A DNA stretch of 64,000 bases from Burkholderia ubonensis (GTDB lineage Bacteria > Pseudomonadota > Gammaproteobacteria > Burkholderiales > Burkholderiaceae): contig NZ_CP013421.1 of assembly GCF_001718695.1 (NCBI RefSeq), forward strand, positions 1,054,001 to 1,118,000. The letters run 5' to 3'. The notes under the pieces are model-generated. The model was not told the origin of the DNA. It saw nothing but the letters and a program-made list of their open reading frames with translations, and ran no database searches. This document shows positions 56,057-63,377 of this stretch, piece by piece. Positions within the stretch are counted from its first letter, which is position 1; the number at the start of each line of letters is the position of its first letter. The position numbers and the translations under genes are program-made.

Positions 56057-57100
56057 TCAGCGCGCGCCGACCCGCACGCGCGCCGGCTGCACGCGCCGGC
56101 GTGCGCCGGCCCGCCGCGCATCGCGCGCGACCGGCAGCTCGATCACCTTCGCGTGCGCCTGATAGCGGCGGCGCACGAGATAGATGGGCCGCTCCTTCGA
56201 TTCGTAGTAGATGCGTCCGATATATTCACCGACGACGCCGATCCCGATCAGCTCGATGCCGCTGATGAACAGCATCGCCGAGATCAGCGACGCATAGCCG
56301 GGCACCGGATTGCCGAACATGAGCGTGCGCGCGACGATGAACGCGCCGTACACGAACGCGAGCGCGGCGATGCCGAGCCCGATGTAGGTCCAGCTGCGCA
56401 GCGGCACCGTGCTGAAGCTCGTGATGCCTTCGAGCGCGAAATTCCACAGCTTCCAGCCCGAGAATTTCGACTTGCCGGCGCTGCGCGCTTCGCGCTCGTA
56501 GTCGACGATCACGGTGCGAAAGCCCACCCACGCGAACAGGCCCTTCATGAAGCGCCGCCGCTCCGGCAGGCTGCGCAGCGCATTGACGACCTGGCGGTCC
56601 ATCAGCCGGAAGTCGCCGACGTTTTCCGGCAGCTTCACTTCCGACAGCGCGTTGTGCACGCGGTAGTAGAGGGCGGCGGCGGTGCGCTTCGCGAACGAAT
56701 CGCACGCGCGGTTGGTGCGCCGCGCGGCGACGACTTCCGCGCCGTTGCGCCAGTGCTCGATCATCACCGGGATCAGGCCCGGCGGGTCCTGCAGGTCCGC
56801 GTCGATCGGAATCACCGCGTCGCCGACCGCTTCGTCGAGGCCCGCCGTGAGCGCCGCTTCCTTGCCGAAATTGCGCGTCAGGTCGATCACGCGCACGCGG
56901 CGGTCCTTCGCGCCGATCGCGATCAGGCGGTCGAGCGTGTCGTCGCGGCTGCCGTCGTTGACGCACACGATCTCGAAGCGGATCCCGTCGATTCCGGCCA
57001 TCAGCGGAATCACGACGTCGAAGAAGTGCCCGACGGCCTCGCCTTCGTTGTAGAACGGCACGACGAGCGACACGAGCGGTGTGTAGAGCGATTCGCGCAT
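56057..57100 (-). CDS. GT2-family polyprenyl-phosphate glycosyltransferase (GtrB/DPM1-like)
   Basis: This 347-residue enzyme joins a sugar from a nucleotide donor to undecaprenyl phosphate on the cytoplasmic side. The GT2 domain opens VSLVVPFYNEGEAVGHFF, with CVNDGSRDDT, RNFGKEAALTAGLDEA and the DxD in PIDADLQDPPGLIP. The acceptor-binding GDFRLMDRQVV and ARSAGKSKFSGWKLWNFA are typical of GtrB and ArnC. Two C-terminal membrane helices follow. Flanking GtrA and GT-C genes support a three-part Gtr-like system. Its ATG is 24 bases after the GT87-like gene. Confidence 0.92.
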   Translation of the reverse strand: MRESLYTPLVSLVVPFYNEGEAVGHFFDVVIPLMAGIDGIRFEIVCVNDGSRDDTLDRLIAIGAKDRRVRVIDLTRNFGKEAALTAGLDEAVGDAVIPIDADLQDPPGLIPVMIEHWRNGAEVVAARRTNRACDSFAKRTAAALYYRVHNALSEVKLPENVGDFRLMDRQVVNALRSLPERRRFMKGLFAWVGFRTVIVDYEREARSAGKSKFSGWKLWNFALEGITSFSTVPLRSWTYIGLGIAALAFVYGAFIVARTLMFGNPVPGYASLISAMLFISGIELIGIGVVGEYIGRIYYESKERPIYLVRRRYQAHAKVIELPVARDARRAGARRRVQPARVRVGAR

Positions 57101-57124
57101 GACGGGTTCCCCTGTAATGACATA

Positions 57125-58504
57125 TCAGCGATCGGCGCCGAACAGCGGGCGGCCGATGCGGCGCAATCCGTGCGTCGAGCGGTGATGCGACCGGGCCGGA
57201 TGCTTGAAGCCGGTGTCGGTCGAGTGATCGTGCGCGTCGGGCATCGACGGCACGTCGCGTCGTTCCTGTGCGATCCGGGCGGCGAGCATCGCGAGCGACG
57301 CGAGCGTGACGAGCGGCATGAACTGGAACGACAGATGCGGCACCAGCACGAGGCCGGCGAGCGGCATGACCCACATCAGCAGCAGCCACTCGCGATCGAA
57401 GCGCCGCCAGCCGTGCGTCCACGCATAGCGTGCGTACCACGCGATCAAGATGCCGTACCACGCGAGATCGCAGTCGATCAGCGACGGGCCGGCCAACAGG
57501 CTCGCGCAGACGAGCGTCGCGGCGCGCAGCGCATACGAACACGCGCCGCGCCACGCGTACCCCACGACGAGCGCGGCGGCCGCGCCGGACAGCAGCTGCA
57601 GCGTGCGCGCCAGCGCGGCCGGCCATCCGGCGTACGCGGCCAGCGCGAACACCGTCGGCATGCGCGCGAGCTGCGCATGGCCCGCGTCGACGTTGCGGTA
57701 TGCGTCGGCGATCCCGTGTCCGAACGCGATCCACGTCTCGAAGCCGAACGCGAGCGTCGACAGCACGACGCCCGCGGCGAGCGTCGCGGCCCATGCCGCC
57801 AGCGCGCGCCATTGCGCGGCGCACAGCAGCGCGAGCGGGAACAGCGCGGCGAGCTGCGGCTTGACCGTCAGCAACGCGAAGCAGATGCCCGCCGCGACCG
57901 GGCGCCGGTTCAGCGCCAGCAGGCCGAGGCCCGCCAGCGCCGCGCTCGCGAGGCTCGTCTGTCCGGCGAGCAGCGCGACGAACGCGCCGGGAAACGCCAG
58001 CGCACACAGCAGCGCGGCGTCGCGCTGCACGGTCGCGCGGATCGTCGCGGCGAACAGCATCCACGTGAGCCCGAGCCAGATCGCGAGCGCGCCCGGATAC
58101 GGTAGCCAGCCGAGCGGCGCGACCAGCAGCAGCATCGTCGGCGGGTAGAGCCACGGTGCGGAGCCGCCGGCGAGATTCAGCGTCGGAATCGCCAGCCGCT
58201 CGATCGCGAACAGCGACGGAAAATGCCATGCGTCGAGCGCGCGCCCGTGCGCGGCGAGCCACGCGGCGCTCCACAGCGGCGCGAAATCCTGCGCGAGCGG
58301 CTCGGGCACCGACGTATGCGAGCCGTGCACGCGCGCGAGATAGACGCAGACGAACAGCAGCTCGGTCAGCAGGGCCGCCGCCGCATACGTGCGCACGCGA
58401 TCGCGATTGAGCCAGTGCGGATGGCGGCGCGGGCCGGCGATCGGCAGCTCCGGATGAGCATCGATCGCCGAGCCGCCATGCAGCAGGAAGCGCGGCGCCT
58501 TCAT
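57125..58504 (-). CDS. GT87-like (DUF2029) membrane mannosyltransferase-type protein, copy 2
   Basis: This 459-residue protein has about ten hydrophobic segments and the DUF2029/GT87 order. It has an early acidic loop FAPLWSAAWLAAHGRALDAW, then APWLYPPTMLLLVAPLGWLP, and AGICFALLTVKPQLAALFPL, the AxLxxKPQ signature of the family. GT87 enzymes use polyprenyl-phosphate sugars in the periplasm. ATG 58504 overlaps the stop of the paralogue upstream (ATGA). The basic, His-rich tail is not conserved. Confidence 0.84.
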   Translation of the reverse strand: MKAPRFLLHGGSAIDAHPELPIAGPRRHPHWLNRDRVRTYAAAALLTELLFVCVYLARVHGSHTSVPEPLAQDFAPLWSAAWLAAHGRALDAWHFPSLFAIERLAIPTLNLAGGSAPWLYPPTMLLLVAPLGWLPYPGALAIWLGLTWMLFAATIRATVQRDAALLCALAFPGAFVALLAGQTSLASAALAGLGLLALNRRPVAAGICFALLTVKPQLAALFPLALLCAAQWRALAAWAATLAAGVVLSTLAFGFETWIAFGHGIADAYRNVDAGHAQLARMPTVFALAAYAGWPAALARTLQLLSGAAAALVVGYAWRGACSYALRAATLVCASLLAGPSLIDCDLAWYGILIAWYARYAWTHGWRRFDREWLLLMWVMPLAGLVLVPHLSFQFMPLVTLASLAMLAARIAQERRDVPSMPDAHDHSTDTGFKHPARSHHRSTHGLRRIGRPLFGADR

Positions 58505-59739
58505 TGCCGTTCCCGCGGCGGCAGCGCGACGCGCCGCACGGTGATCAGCAGCACGGCGAGCAGCACGACCGGGCCGATTTGCGGCCACTTCGTGATCCGG
58601 TTGAACACTTCGAACACCGGCAGCAGCCACGCGAGCACGACCACCGGCTGGTCGCCGGGCAGCCAGCCTTCGTCGAGGCCGTACGCGACGACGCAGAACA
58701 CCGCGATGCCGAGCCACGGCAGTTCGTAATGCCACAGGTACGGCGTCGTCAGCAGCGTCGCGGCTGCGAGCGCCGCGCCGCGCAGGCGCATGTCGCGCGT
58801 GCGGCGCCACACGGAGATGGCCGCGGCCATCGCGAGCAGCGCGACGGCGCCCTGCACCGCGAGCGACACCGCGATGGACGCGCCGGCGAGCCGCAGCGCC
58901 GCGAACGGCGACGGCGACACGAACCAGTACGCGGGAAGCGTGAAGTGCATGCCGCGCACGATCGACAACGCGTGAGCGAGGCCCTCCAGCGAGCCTGGGC
59001 CGGTCAGTGCGAAACCGGCCGCGGTGAACAGCGTGGTCGTGACCGCCGCCGCGCCGAACGCCCGCCACGCGCGCGTGGCGATCAGCACGAACGGGAACAC
59101 CGTCGCCATCTGCGGCTTGATGGCGAGCAGTCCGATCAGCACGCCGGCTACGATCGGGCGCGGGCCGAGCAGGTGCAGCGCGAGCGCCGCGATGCCGGCG
59201 GTGAGCAGGCCGTTCTGCCCGTACAGCACGCACGCGCAGACGGCCGAGTAGCCGAGCACGACGAGCACGGCGGCGCGCGGCACGGGCAGGTGCGCACGCA
59301 GGCCCGACAGTCGCAGGACGGCGTACGCATAGCATAGAAAGCTGCCCGCGAAAAAGAGGAAGAAGGCGGGCAGAAACGGCACGAAAGCGAGCGGCACGAC
59401 GAGCAGCAGCATCGTCGGCGGATACAGCCACGGCAGCGACTGGTGACCCATGTAGGCACCGAATTTCGCGACCTCGGCCCGTGAGAAGAACACGGGATCG
59501 TAGACGGCTGCGGCATGACCGTGCAGCACCAGATGCGATGCACTCCAGAACACGGAGAAGTCGACGCCGGGGCGGGCGGTGGTTTGCGCCGTGAACGCGT
59601 CGGTGGTGACGGCCCATGTGATCACGAAGCCCACGCACAACAGCAGCATCGCGCAGCTGTACGGCACGACCCGGTCGGCCGTCAGCCATTGAGCACAGCG
59701 TGTCGCGCGATAGCGCATTCCATCATTGGCCGTGTACAT
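58501..59739 (-). CDS. GT87-like (DUF2029) membrane glycosyltransferase, copy 1
   Basis: This 412-residue protein is a paralogue of the downstream gene, with the same pattern: PGVDFSVFWSASHLVLHGHA, then LPWLYPPTMLLLVVPLAFVP and AGVLIGLLAIKPQMATVFPF. About ten membrane segments are seen. The pair shares clear identity around WLYPPTMLLLV and KPQ, so they arose by duplication. ATG 59739 (MYTANDGMRYRATRC) fits; the longer open frame is unconserved. It heads the set GT87-GT87-GT2-GtrA. It may transfer the sugar charged by the GT2 enzyme to a surface glycan or lipid. Confidence 0.83.
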   Translation of the reverse strand: MYTANDGMRYRATRCAQWLTADRVVPYSCAMLLLCVGFVITWAVTTDAFTAQTTARPGVDFSVFWSASHLVLHGHAAAVYDPVFFSRAEVAKFGAYMGHQSLPWLYPPTMLLLVVPLAFVPFLPAFFLFFAGSFLCYAYAVLRLSGLRAHLPVPRAAVLVVLGYSAVCACVLYGQNGLLTAGIAALALHLLGPRPIVAGVLIGLLAIKPQMATVFPFVLIATRAWRAFGAAAVTTTLFTAAGFALTGPGSLEGLAHALSIVRGMHFTLPAYWFVSPSPFAALRLAGASIAVSLAVQGAVALLAMAAAISVWRRTRDMRLRGAALAAATLLTTPYLWHYELPWLGIAVFCVVAYGLDEGWLPGDQPVVVLAWLLPVFEVFNRITKWPQIGPVVLLAVLLITVRRVALPPRERQ

Positions 59740-59959
59740 GATGCCCCGTGTCTGGTGAATGCCGCGTGGTGTGCGCGCGGCTTTTCGTGTTGTCGTGTAT
59801 CCGGATCGAATCGCATTCGATGGCGCTGTCCGGTGAATGCATTGTTGGAGAAAAAATCGCACGACGCAAACCGCGGCCGGAAACGCGCGATGTCGATGCG
59901 GCAGTTCTTCGGCCGAAAACGGCGTTTTTACGTCAGAGCAATCGGTCGCCGCGCAATTC

Positions 59960-59979
59960 ATGTTTCTCGCTTGAAACAT
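59960..59979. promoter_or_regulatory. Operator-like inverted repeat ATGTTTC-N6-GAAACAT
   Basis: Perfect 7-bp arms flank TCGCTT. The site lies 221 bases upstream of the GT87 gene start and about 800 bases before flp. A related half-site with similar flanking bases (TGAAACATTTCGGGTGTCGC) lies at 60135. Enhancer-type activators bind repeats of this kind, but the protein is unknown. Confidence 0.5.
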
Positions 59980-60041
59980 TCCGCGTTTGTCGCTGCTTCG
60001 GGACTGCATCGAATACGCGTCGGATGAATGGCGTCGCGGGT

Positions 60042-60066
60042 TCGGGAAAGTCCCGAGAAAATTTTT
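60042..60066 (+). terminator. Terminator-like hairpin with no known upstream gene
   Basis: TCGGGA and TCCCGA pair around an AAG loop, followed by GAAAA and then TTTTT. On the plus strand this resembles an intrinsic terminator, yet no plus-strand gene is known upstream within the gap. It could end an unannotated small RNA. Confidence 0.4.
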
Positions 60067-60722
60067 CGAACCGCCCTGGCAGCGCGCCTGCGCCCGGCCG
60101 ACGCGCGCCGATGCCCGCCGCGCATATATCAAATCTGAAACATTTCGGGTGTCGCACTGCCGCCGGCCCGGCGCATGGATCGTCGGAATCCTTGCTGCGC
60201 CTCGATTGTCGGTCGGCTGGCCTGCTCTTTGCGTCTAGGGCCGCACGGCAGGCGACGATGCGAGCCGCGACCGGTTGACGCAGCAGAACATACCGGAGCG
60301 CCTCACCCGTGCAGGACGATGGACCGCAAGCGCGTCGGGGAATACGGCGTAGTGGTCCACGCAGCGGCGGGCAGCATCGTCGACCGATCGATCGAGCGAG
60401 CGTCAGCATCGTTCGCGCAATAAGAATCAGATGACAGCATTGGGGAATAAAAATGACAGACCACAGCACCACGCGGCTCGCATGCCGCGACGGGAACCTT
60501 CAGCAGTATCGACGCGCTTGCGTCGGTCATTCAATCCGCGGCCTTGTGCAGGACGGCAGCCGTGCCGTCCGGTTCGATCGTGATGTATCGCCGATCGTTC
60601 CACGCATGTGCAGCGCACACACCAGCTCACCGATGTCTCCAGGTCCGGATCGGCTCGCAGCCGGCCGCACCCGTCGCTGAGCCTCGGCTCCGAGTTTCTT
60701 TGTAGTACCGGTGGTACCCGCT

Positions 60723-60752
60723 CCCCGCGTCTATTCCAGACCACGGGGTTTT
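60723..60752 (+). terminator. Hairpin with T-run in the flp leader
   Basis: CCCCG (60723-60727) pairs with CGGGG (60744-60748), and inside it GTCT (60729-60732) pairs with AGAC (60738-60741) around an ATTCC loop. TTTT follows directly. It lies about 27 bases before the flp ATG, so it is either an attenuator or a stabilising leader hairpin for the pilin mRNA. Confidence 0.6.
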
Positions 60753-60778
60753 CGTAGCAGTGCAAAAGGAGAGTAGCC

Positions 60779-60961
60779 ATGTCCACGTTCATCCAGAAGG
60801 TCCGCGGTTTCGTTCAAGACGAGCAAGGCGTGACGGCCATCGAATACGGCCTGATTGCCGCGCTGATCGCAGTCGGCCTCGTTGCCGCGCTGACGCTGGT
60901 CGGTAACGACCTGAAGACTGTGTTCAACACGATCGCAGACGACCTCAACGCGGCGATCTGA
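60779..60961 (+). CDS. flp: Flp-type (class IVb) major pilin
   Basis: This 60-residue prepilin has the short basic leader MSTFIQKVRGFVQDEQG and is cut after Gly17 by the TadV/CpaA peptidase. The mature start VTAIEYGLIAALIAVGLVAA has the Glu at +5 and Tyr at +6 that mark Flp pilins, with the hydrophobic helix for assembly. A strong AAGGAGAG site precedes ATG 60779. Hairpins before and after the gene suggest a separate, abundant transcript. It is the first gene of the tad locus, which builds adhesive Flp pili. Confidence 0.95.
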   Translation: MSTFIQKVRGFVQDEQGVTAIEYGLIAALIAVGLVAALTLVGNDLKTVFNTIADDLNAAI

Positions 60962-60968
60962 ATGACGG

Positions 60969-61002
60969 GGCGACGAACGGCTGGTCCGGCCCGTTCGTCG
61001 CC
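60969..61002 (+). terminator. 12-bp perfect stem-loop after flp
   Basis: GGCGACGAACGG and CCGTTCGTCGCC pair perfectly around a 10-base loop, 7 bases after the flp stop. No T-run follows. It probably stops part of the transcription or protects the 3' end of the flp mRNA, so that far more pilin than downstream protein is made. Confidence 0.75.
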
Positions 61003-61131
61003 ATGTCGTCCGTCGAGCAAGGCCGGACATACCAAGCAACGAATGTCTGATGGACCGAATGGCGGATGGCTCGGCCGGTGCGCTCCGCGAGCCGTCTCCC
61101 GCTCGGTCGATCAACCGGATCGGAGGCCGTC

Positions 61132-61338
61132 ATGCGCGCCAGGGTACTTGCAGTAGCGGTATCGCGATGGATCGACGACGAGCGAGGGGTGACGTCGATC
61201 GAATACGCGCTGCTCGCAGCGGTGTTCGCGACCGTCGTGCTCGGCGCCGTGGTCGCGCTGAAGGGCTCGGTTCAAGGCGCGTACGACGCGATTGCGTCGA
61301 TCGTGACCGCGGCGGTGAATACCGCGCTCGGGCAGTAA
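61132..61338 (+). CDS. Second Flp-family pilin-like protein
   Basis: This 68-residue prepilin starts at ATG 61132 behind CGGAGG. The leader MRARVLAVAVSRWIDDERG is cut after Gly19; the mature part begins VTSIEYALLAAVFATVVLG with Glu at +5. It differs from Flp in its C-terminal part (KGSVQGAYDAIASIVTAAV). It is either a minor pilin or an alternative major pilin. It lies 31 bases before cpaA and 170 after flp, beyond the hairpin. Confidence 0.9.
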   Translation: MRARVLAVAVSRWIDDERGVTSIEYALLAAVFATVVLGAVVALKGSVQGAYDAIASIVTAAVNTALGQ

Positions 61339-61369
61339 TCCAGATCGTTTCATTTAACCGAGGTTCGCC

Positions 61370-61909
61370 ATGTTGCCAGTTGCGCCGCCTTATCCGGTTC
61401 CGTTGTGCGTGACGCTGCTCGTGATCGTCGCGGCGAGCACGGACCTCGCGAGCCGCCGCATCCCGAACCGGCTCGTCGTCGCAGGGCTCGCCGGTGCGCT
61501 GGTCGCGCAATGTGCGCTGCACGGCGTGCCGGCCGGCGTGCTCGCATGGCTCGCCGGCGCCGCGACCGGGCTCGCGCTGCTGCTGCCGCTGTACCTGATG
61601 CACGGGATGGCGGCCGGCGACGTGAAGCTGATGCTCGCCATTGGCGCATGGGTTGGCGCGCAGATGACCTTCTACATCGTGCTCGCGACCTTCGTCGCGG
61701 GCGGCGTCGGTGCACTCGGCTTCGCGCTGCTGCGCGGCCGCATGCGCCGGATGTGGACCAACGTGTGGATGCTGGTCGCGCATCGCGCCGCCGCGCCGCT
61801 TGCAGGGGCAACCGACGGCCCCGTCGAATCCGCGTCGGTGGGGGCGTTGCCGTACGGCGTCGCAATCGCCGCGGGCACGCTGGGGATGTTGTTCGCATCG
61901 TGCGCATAG
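61370..61909 (+). CDS. cpaA: Flp prepilin peptidase (TadV/CpaA, A24 family)
   Basis: This 179-residue inner-membrane aspartyl protease of the A24 family cuts the Flp leader. The two catalytic Asp residues are visible: Asp25 in ASTDLASRRIPN and Asp84 in the GxGD-type AAGDVKLMLAIGAWVG. About five or six hydrophobic segments are present, and the N-terminal methylase domain of PilD is missing, as in TadV. It stands between the pilin genes and the AAA ATPase gene. Confidence 0.93.
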   Translation: MLPVAPPYPVPLCVTLLVIVAASTDLASRRIPNRLVVAGLAGALVAQCALHGVPAGVLAWLAGAATGLALLLPLYLMHGMAAGDVKLMLAIGAWVGAQMTFYIVLATFVAGGVGALGFALLRGRMRRMWTNVWMLVAHRAAAPLAGATDGPVESASVGALPYGVAIAAGTLGMLFASCA

Positions 61910-61941
61910 CGCGGCGTATCCGCAACGAGGATGGAACGAAC

Positions 61942-63342
61942 ATGAACACGAATCCCACCGAACCGAAACGCGACGCGCAGGTAGCGCATCTGCCGCAGCC
62001 GTCGCCGCAGCGGGAAGCGCATGCGAAGCCCGACACGCAGCTGCCGCCGGCGCCGCGCTCGATCGCGGAAACCGGGCTGAGCCAGACCTTCGTGGCTGGG
62101 CTCGTGCTGAAGGCGACGCTGGTGCTCGGCCGCCCGTCGTACGGCGATCTGATCGACCGGCACTGCCTGCCGATCTCGGTGCTCGACGACGTGCTCGCGT
62201 TCCTCGTGCGCGAGCATCTCGTCGAGATCACGCATCGCGGCACGACCGATCTCGACGTGTCGTTCCGTCTGACCGACGCCGGCCGCGTCGCGGCGCTCGA
62301 AGAGCGCGCGCGCAGCAGCTACAGCGGGCCGGCGCCGGTGCCGCTCGATGCGTATCTCGCCTGCATCGACGCGCATTCGGTGCGCAAGCTGCGCGTCGCG
62401 CAGAACGACGTGTGGGCCGTGTTCGACGGCGTGATCATGGACACGTCGATCCTCGACGCGGCCGCCGCCGCGCTGAACGCCGGCCGGCCGCTGCTGATCC
62501 ACGGCCCTGCGGGCAGCGGCAAGACCTTCCTCGCGGAGCGCCTCGGCATGCTGATGCGCGGCGACGTGCCGGTGCCGTACGCGATCTACGCGGGCGGCGA
62601 GATCATCCAGATCCACGACCCGCTCGTGCACGTCGACGCGGCGCAGCAGCCGGACGGGCAGTCGGTCGACCGCCGCTGGCGGCTGTGCGAGCGCCCGATG
62701 GTGATGTCCGGCGGCGAGCTGACGCTCGACGAGCTCGACCTGCGGCGCGAAGACGCGTCCGGCTGCTACCAGGCGCCGCCGCACGTGAAGGCCAACATGG
62801 GCATGTACGTCGTCGACGACCTCGGCCGCCAGCGCGTCGAGCCGCGCGACCTGCTCAACCGCTGGCTGCGGCCGCTCGATCGCGGCGTCGACCTGCTGAC
62901 GCTCGGCTCGGGCAACCGCTTTCTCGTGCCGTTCGACGTGTGGCCGGTGTTCTCGAGCAACATCGCGCCGTCGCAGTTCGGCGACGACGCGTTCCTGCGC
63001 CGCCTCGGCTCGAAGCTCTACGTCGGGCCGATGGAGATCGAGGACTACCGCACGGTGTTCGACGCCGCGTGCGAGTCGCTCGGGCTGGTGTCGTCGCAGG
63101 ACGCCTTCGACTACCTGCTGCACCGGCTGCACCTGCCGACCGGCAAGGCGTTCCTCGCCTGCTTCCCGGGCGACCTGCTGCGTCTCGTCGCCGCGTCGGC
63201 GCGCTATCGCGGCGATCCGCCCGAAGTGACGCACGACGCGCTGCATGACGCCTGGGCCAGCTATTTCGGCGCGGCGCCGGAGCGCGACGGCGGGTATCTG
63301 CCGCCGGGCGAGCGCGGCGGTCGCACGCGCGTCGCCGGTTGA
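61942..63342 (+). CDS. AAA-type ATPase of the tad locus with winged-helix-like N-terminus
   Basis: This 466-residue cytoplasmic protein is not a core Tad component. A Pro-rich N-terminal tail (residues 1-40) leads to a winged-helix-like domain (about 50-125; RPSYGDLIDRHCLPISVLDD and VSFRLTDAGRVAALEE). The AAA domain has Walker A GPAGSGKT at 188-195, Walker B VVDDLG at about 290-295, a sensor-like SSNIAPSQF and Arg residues in DDAFLRRLGSKLYV. It is related to MoxR/PrkA-type ATPases more than to CpaF/TadA. It may control expression or assembly of the pilus. It is co-directional between cpaA and cpaB. Confidence 0.85.
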   Translation: MNTNPTEPKRDAQVAHLPQPSPQREAHAKPDTQLPPAPRSIAETGLSQTFVAGLVLKATLVLGRPSYGDLIDRHCLPISVLDDVLAFLVREHLVEITHRGTTDLDVSFRLTDAGRVAALEERARSSYSGPAPVPLDAYLACIDAHSVRKLRVAQNDVWAVFDGVIMDTSILDAAAAALNAGRPLLIHGPAGSGKTFLAERLGMLMRGDVPVPYAIYAGGEIIQIHDPLVHVDAAQQPDGQSVDRRWRLCERPMVMSGGELTLDELDLRREDASGCYQAPPHVKANMGMYVVDDLGRQRVEPRDLLNRWLRPLDRGVDLLTLGSGNRFLVPFDVWPVFSSNIAPSQFGDDAFLRRLGSKLYVGPMEIEDYRTVFDAACESLGLVSSQDAFDYLLHRLHLPTGKAFLACFPGDLLRLVAASARYRGDPPEVTHDALHDAWASYFGAAPERDGGYLPPGERGGRTRVAG

Positions 63343-63377
63343 GCCGTTTCATTCACGATCTGTCGAGGAGCATTGCC

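Larger units (their letters stand above)
59740..60778. other. Long leader/intergenic region before the flp genes
   Basis: This 1039-base stretch separates the divergent GT87 and Flp units. It has no supported gene, but it is more structured than other gaps: an inverted repeat at 59960, terminator-like hairpins at about 59911 and 60042, and a strong hairpin just ahead of flp. Patches are AT-rich compared with the surrounding DNA. A small RNA gene on the plus strand ending near 60066 is possible but not shown. Confidence 0.5.
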
